Source: Gammaproteobacteria bacterium (GTDB lineage Bacteria; Pseudomonadota; Gammaproteobacteria; Thiohalobacterales; Thiohalobacteraceae). From it: 36,578 nucleotides of DNA. The translations under genes were made by a program, and so were the position numbers. Of this stretch, positions 33,567 to 36,578 are shown in pieces (the first letter of the stretch is position 1; the number at the start of each line of letters is the position of its first letter). Where the stretch lies: the NCBI GenBank assembly GCA_002699185.1, contig PABG01000108.1, forward strand, positions 1 to 36,578, written 5' to 3'. The notes under the pieces are model-generated. The model had not been told where the DNA came from. It saw only the letters and a program-made list of their open reading frames with translations, and searched no databases.

Positions 33567-34748
33567 TTCAGCCATCGCGGTCACGTGCAGGCGGGCGGGC
33601 CGGCGCAGGCGCTGTTCGTAGAGCTGGATCAGCTTTTCGGTCATGCGCTCGCTCGACCAGGTGGCGGCATAGTGCCGCCCCTCGTTGCCGAGCAGGGCGC
33701 GGAAGCCGGCATTTCTGAGCAGCTGCGCGACCTTGTCGGCAAAGTCCTCGACCTCTTCCCGGGCCACGATCGCGCCCCGGCCCGCATCGAGAATGTCATG
33801 CGTGCCCATGCAGGCGGTGGAGACCACCGGTACGCCCAGCGCCATGGCCTCCAGCAGCACCAGACCCTGGGTCTCGGTGCGCGAGGCGAAGACGAAGACA
33901 TCGGCGGCGGAATAGCAGTTCCACAGCGGCACCCCGCGTTCCAGGTAACCGATGAAACGCACGTTGTCCTCGATGTCGAGCTCGCGCACCTGGCGCTGCA
34001 GCTGCGCCCTGGCCGGCCCCTCACCGGCGATGACCAGCAGTACATCCGGCACGGCCGCGCTCAGTTCCTCGACCATCTCCAGCAGGAAGTGGATGTTCTT
34101 CTCGTGCGCGACCCGTCCGATGTGCATCAGGATGGGTCGGTTCGGGTCGATGCCGTGCTCGGCGCAGAAGCCGGCCCGATCGCCGCGATGAAAGCCGTCC
34201 AGCTCCAGCCCGGTGGGGATCACGCTCATCGGAGTGCGTACGCCGTATTCCTGCAGCACCCGCTGCATGGCCCGCGAGGGCACGACCAGAGCATCGACCG
34301 CGTTGCACTGGCGGCGCGAGAAGCCGCGCGCCAGGCGGCGCAGCGTGGCGCGTGGCAGGAAGGGGATGTAGTGGAACAGGTATTCCTCGAAGTAGGTATG
34401 GTAGGTCTCGATGACCGGCAGATTCAGCCGGCGGGCCAGCCGCAGTCCCAGGTAGTGGGCCACGAAGGGCGTGTGGATGTGCACCAGGTCCGGCTGCCAG
34501 GCCGCGATGGCGTCCTGCCGGCGGCGGATTTCACCGGCGCGCATCATCCGGTCCTCGGGATCGAGCAGCACGCGGCGTGACGGAATGCGTTCGATGTCAG
34601 TCTCGTCCGCCGCCTCTGCGGCATAGCGCGGAGCGATGAGTCTGACCTCGTGGCCCTGGGCGCGCAGACCGTGGATGAAGGTCATGATGGAGGTGGACAC
34701 GCCATTGACCCGGGGGAAATAGACGTCCGACAGCATCAGGATGCGCAT
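33525..34748 (-). CDS. Group 1 glycosyltransferase (GT4 family)
   Basis: The 407-residue GT-B fold protein starts MRILMLSDVYFPRVNGVSTS, a typical GT4 N-terminus, and keeps HIHTPF, the GRVAHEKN phosphate loop and the nucleotide-sugar motif ETQGLVLLEAMALGVP (E-X7-E). It would transfer a sugar to a lipid or cell-surface acceptor. The extreme C-terminus (about the last 14 residues, MATQAQGITRKDS) is encoded by the right arm of the inverted-repeat element at 33544-33566, so the true ancestral end may have been different. An LpxH-like gene follows upstream by 48 bases, in the same direction. Confidence 0.94.
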   Translation of the reverse strand: MRILMLSDVYFPRVNGVSTSIMTFIHGLRAQGHEVRLIAPRYAAEAADETDIERIPSRRVLLDPEDRMMRAGEIRRRQDAIAAWQPDLVHIHTPFVAHYLGLRLARRLNLPVIETYHTYFEEYLFHYIPFLPRATLRRLARGFSRRQCNAVDALVVPSRAMQRVLQEYGVRTPMSVIPTGLELDGFHRGDRAGFCAEHGIDPNRPILMHIGRVAHEKNIHFLLEMVEELSAAVPDVLLVIAGEGPARAQLQRQVRELDIEDNVRFIGYLERGVPLWNCYSAADVFVFASRTETQGLVLLEAMALGVPVVSTACMGTHDILDAGRGAIVAREEVEDFADKVAQLLRNAGFRALLGNEGRHYAATWSSERMTEKLIQLYEQRLRRPARLHVTAMAEMATQAQGITRKDS

Positions 34749-34796
34749 GCCCGCGGCCTCCCGGCGGTTGGGGATACAGGAACGGGCATACCGGAC

Positions 34797-35597
34797 TCAG
34801 GCCGCATCCCGGGTAGGGCGGGGCAGTCGGGTCACCGTGCCGGAATGGGTTTCGGCCAGGCGATCCCAGTAGACGATGTGCAGGCTGCCGTCGGCCTCCT
34901 CCACCAGGGCGCTGCAACTCTCGACCCAGTCGCCGTCGTTGCAGTACAGAATGCCGTCGATGTCACGGATCTCTGCCTTGTGGATGTGACCGCAGACCAC
35001 GCCGTCCACGCCGAGCTCGCGGGCGGCCTCGGCCACCGCCTGCTCGAAGTCGGCGATGAACTGTACCGCATTCTTCACCCTGCCCTTGAGATAGGCCGAC
35101 AGCGACCAGTAGGGATAGCCGAAGCGGCGGCGGAAATGGTTGAACCAGTGGTTCACCCAGAGCATGAACTGGTAACTCATGTCGCCGAGTATTGCGATCC
35201 ACCTGGCGAACTTGACCACGCCGTCGAATTCGTCGCCATGCAGGACCAGCAGCTTCCTGTCATCGGCGGTGACATGGATGGCGCTGGATCTGACCTCGAT
35301 GCCGCCGAAATCGACATCGGCATAGTCGCGTGCGAATTCGTCGTGGTTGCCGGGGATGTAGATCACCCGGGTACCCTTGCGCGCCTTGCGCAGCAGTTTC
35401 TGCAGTACGTCGTTGTGCGCCTGCTGCCAGAACCAGGAACGCTTCAGCGACCAGCCGTCGACGATGTCCCCCACCAGATACAGGTAATCGGCCTCGTGGT
35501 GGCGGAGGAAATCGAGCAGGAATTCAGCCTTGCAGCCCCGGGTACCCAGATGGGTGTCAGAGATCCAGATGGCGCGGCAGTGTCGGATGTCACTCAT
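34797..35597 (-). CDS. LpxH-like metallophosphoesterase (COG2908)
   Basis: This 266-residue calcineurin-like phosphoesterase has the metal-binding series SDTHLG, GDIVDGW, GNHDE, LHGDEFDG and CGHIHKAEI. It is annotated in many genomes as UDP-2,3-diacylglucosamine diphosphatase, but true LpxH has GNRD, and here the motif is the general GNHD, so this belongs to the related LpxH-like subfamily with uncertain substrate. The start at 35597 was preferred for the GGTGA five bases upstream. A GTG nine bases earlier is possible. It is probably co-transcribed with the glycosyltransferase, suggesting a surface-lipid or polysaccharide role. Confidence 0.88.
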   Translation of the reverse strand: MSDIRHCRAIWISDTHLGTRGCKAEFLLDFLRHHEADYLYLVGDIVDGWSLKRSWFWQQAHNDVLQKLLRKARKGTRVIYIPGNHDEFARDYADVDFGGIEVRSSAIHVTADDRKLLVLHGDEFDGVVKFARWIAILGDMSYQFMLWVNHWFNHFRRRFGYPYWSLSAYLKGRVKNAVQFIADFEQAVAEAARELGVDGVVCGHIHKAEIRDIDGILYCNDGDWVESCSALVEEADGSLHIVYWDRLAETHSGTVTRLPRPTRDAA

Positions 35598-35670
35598 CGG
35601 CTTCACCGGCTTTGGGTTTGTAATCTTTTAGCAGTGCCGGGTGACAGTCACATGAAATATCCATTGCAGT

Positions 35671-35699
35671 TTGACGACATTCAACATGATTGCAATATT
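35671..35699 (+). promoter_or_regulatory. Promoter of the exported protein gene
   Basis: TTGACG (35671-35676), a 17-base spacer and AATATT (35694-35699) fit a sigma-70 promoter. The -10 overlaps the perfect palindrome GCAATATTGC (35692-35701), which could be an operator. The area is AT-rich relative to its surroundings. Confidence 0.5.
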
Positions 35700-35743
35700 G
35701 CTGCGTTCCAATGGTGCCTGTTCAATATGGAGGGAGCCCGGCC

Positions 35744-36406
35744 ATGAAAGGGCGCGTGCTTGCAACGATTCTGCTGCTGGGGCTGGGGGCGATGTCCGTC
35801 CGGGCGGCGGAAGTACAGGTCTATGAGCAGGAGCAGGGGGGAGAGGTCTCCAGACTCGAGCTCGGCTACAGCGTGCAGCAGGACGGGGTGCTGATCGCCT
35901 CCCAGTCCGAGAGCGAGACCTATTTCACCCGCGCCGGTGCCGACGGCGATACCCGGCAATGGCAGGTCTGGGGCGAAACGGCCGCCGTGGAAGCGCAGCG
36001 CAGGGACCAGCAGGTGCGGGTTCGCGGCCGCAACGGCAGCGGCGAGTTCGAGTACAGCTTCGCGCTCGAGGGCCTGCCGTGGTACCAGGCCCTGTCCTAT
36101 GCCCTCGGACAGTGGCTGCAGCGTGAACCGCAGGCCGGGCAGATCGAGTTCTGGATGATCCGGCCCGACAATCACCGTCCGGTCAGATTGCAGGCGCGGC
36201 GGGGGGAAGTGCAGCCGCTGCGGATCGCCGGTGATACGCGTCAGACACGGCGGGTGGAGGTGCGGCCCGCGGGCTGGCGCGGGCGGCTGTGGTCGGCCAG
36301 CTACTGGTTCGATGCCCGGTCCGGGCATTTCCTGCGTTATGAATCGGGGGCATTGGTGCCGGGGATGGCGGAGACGCGGATCGAGCTCGTCTCGACATCA
36401 CCCTGA
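35744..36406 (+). CDS. Exported protein of unknown function
   Basis: The 220-residue protein starts with a signal peptide (about residues 1-22, ending VRA-A) and has no membrane anchor after it. The C-terminal part (WSASYWFDARSGHFLRYESG and MAETRIELV) resembles by eye the beta-strand pattern of the DUF3108-like periplasmic family, but I am not confident. The start is set by GGAGGGAG seven bases before the ATG. It is divergent from the LpxH-like gene and reads toward the glutaredoxin gene. Confidence 0.8.
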   Translation: MKGRVLATILLLGLGAMSVRAAEVQVYEQEQGGEVSRLELGYSVQQDGVLIASQSESETYFTRAGADGDTRQWQVWGETAAVEAQRRDQQVRVRGRNGSGEFEYSFALEGLPWYQALSYALGQWLQREPQAGQIEFWMIRPDNHRPVRLQARRGEVQPLRIAGDTRQTRRVEVRPAGWRGRLWSASYWFDARSGHFLRYESGALVPGMAETRIELVSTSP

Positions 36407-36414
36407 CGGAGGGT

Positions 36415-36578
36415 TCAGGGGGTGTGTTCCATCAGTTCGTCGAGCCGGCCCTCCATGTGCAGTTCGGTCAGATCGGCGAAGCCGCCGATCCATTCCCCGT
36501 CGACGGTGAACTGGGGTACCATGCGGGCCCCCTGGGTGATGCGGCTGAACTCGCGCAGCGCGGCGGGATCGCCGTCGA
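36415..36578 (-). CDS. Glutaredoxin, C-terminal part
   Basis: The minus-strand frame from 36578 to the TGA at 36417-36415 encodes 53 residues with GARMVPQFTVDGEWIGGFADL, the conserved TVPQ-F(I/V)-GGxxD cis-proline region of glutaredoxins. The CPYC active site lies outside the window. The open frame starts before the window edge. It lies convergent with the exported protein, eight bases apart. Confidence 0.88.
   Translation of the reverse strand, partial: DGDPAALREFSRITQGARMVPQFTVDGEWIGGFADLTELHMEGRLDELMEHTP

Overview
The window reads as a chromosomal segment of a GC-rich gammaproteobacterium with a respiratory, probably facultatively microaerobic lifestyle. The evidence is the hisBHAFIE-tatABC gene order, polA next to engB, FNR with its four-cysteine cluster upstream of a cbb3 oxidase operon, a PhoQ-type sensor kinase and a diacidic cytochrome c4. 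Cytochrome c maturation is of the System II type (ResB plus a CcsA-type WWD protein), which fits free-living groups such as the sulfur-oxidising or halophilic purple lineages better than enteric bacteria. I cannot assign genus. No phage, plasmid, tRNA, rRNA or CRISPR was seen.

Layout. 1-161: start of a LOG-family gene on the minus strand. 440-3148: polA. 3149-3628: a non-coding stretch with a candidate sRNA and a palindromic repeat. 3629-8523: engB on the minus strand, then cytochrome c4, resB and ccsA on the plus strand. 8549-8930: three tandem copies of a palindromic element. 8978-9613: dsbA with a strong terminator. 9944-16510: a plus-strand group with an acetolactate-synthase-like enzyme, an EEP phosphohydrolase, a GGDEF cyclase, a glutathionyl-hydroquinone-reductase-like GST, an HDOD protein and a small pentapeptide protein. 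16671-22218: tatC, tatB, tatA, hisE, hisI, hisF, hisA, hisH and hisB on the minus strand. 22574-29183: fnr, ccoNOQP, ccoG, ccoH and a small membrane protein. 29211-30925: a YadG/YadH-type ABC exporter on the minus strand. 31102-33412: a PepSY protein, an OmpR-family regulator and a PhoQ-like kinase in one overlapping operon. 33525-35597: a glycosyltransferase and an LpxH-like phosphoesterase. 35744-36406: an unknown exported protein. 36415-36578: the end of a glutaredoxin gene.

How the genes fit together. FNR probably controls itself and the cbb3 operon, since both upstream regions carry a TTGAY-N4-RTCAA-type box. The cbb3 subunits CcoO and CcoP and cytochrome c4 are c-type cytochromes, and ResB/CcsA supply the covalent heme attachment. 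DsbA lies beside them. Two intergenic sites with the same sigma-E-like architecture (GGAACTTTC-N13-GACTRA) stand before the candidate sRNA and before resB, suggesting an envelope-stress input. The PepSY/regulator/kinase operon has an 11-bp direct repeat just upstream of a -10-like hexamer, the expected layout for autoregulation.

The intergenic regions are unusually rich in structured repeats of at least four families. The most novel-looking items are the sRNA candidate in the Spot 42/ErsA position, two composite palindromes that share an outer arm but carry different inner hairpins, and a 155-bp element with 23-bp inverted ends that supplies the last codons of the glycosyltransferase gene.
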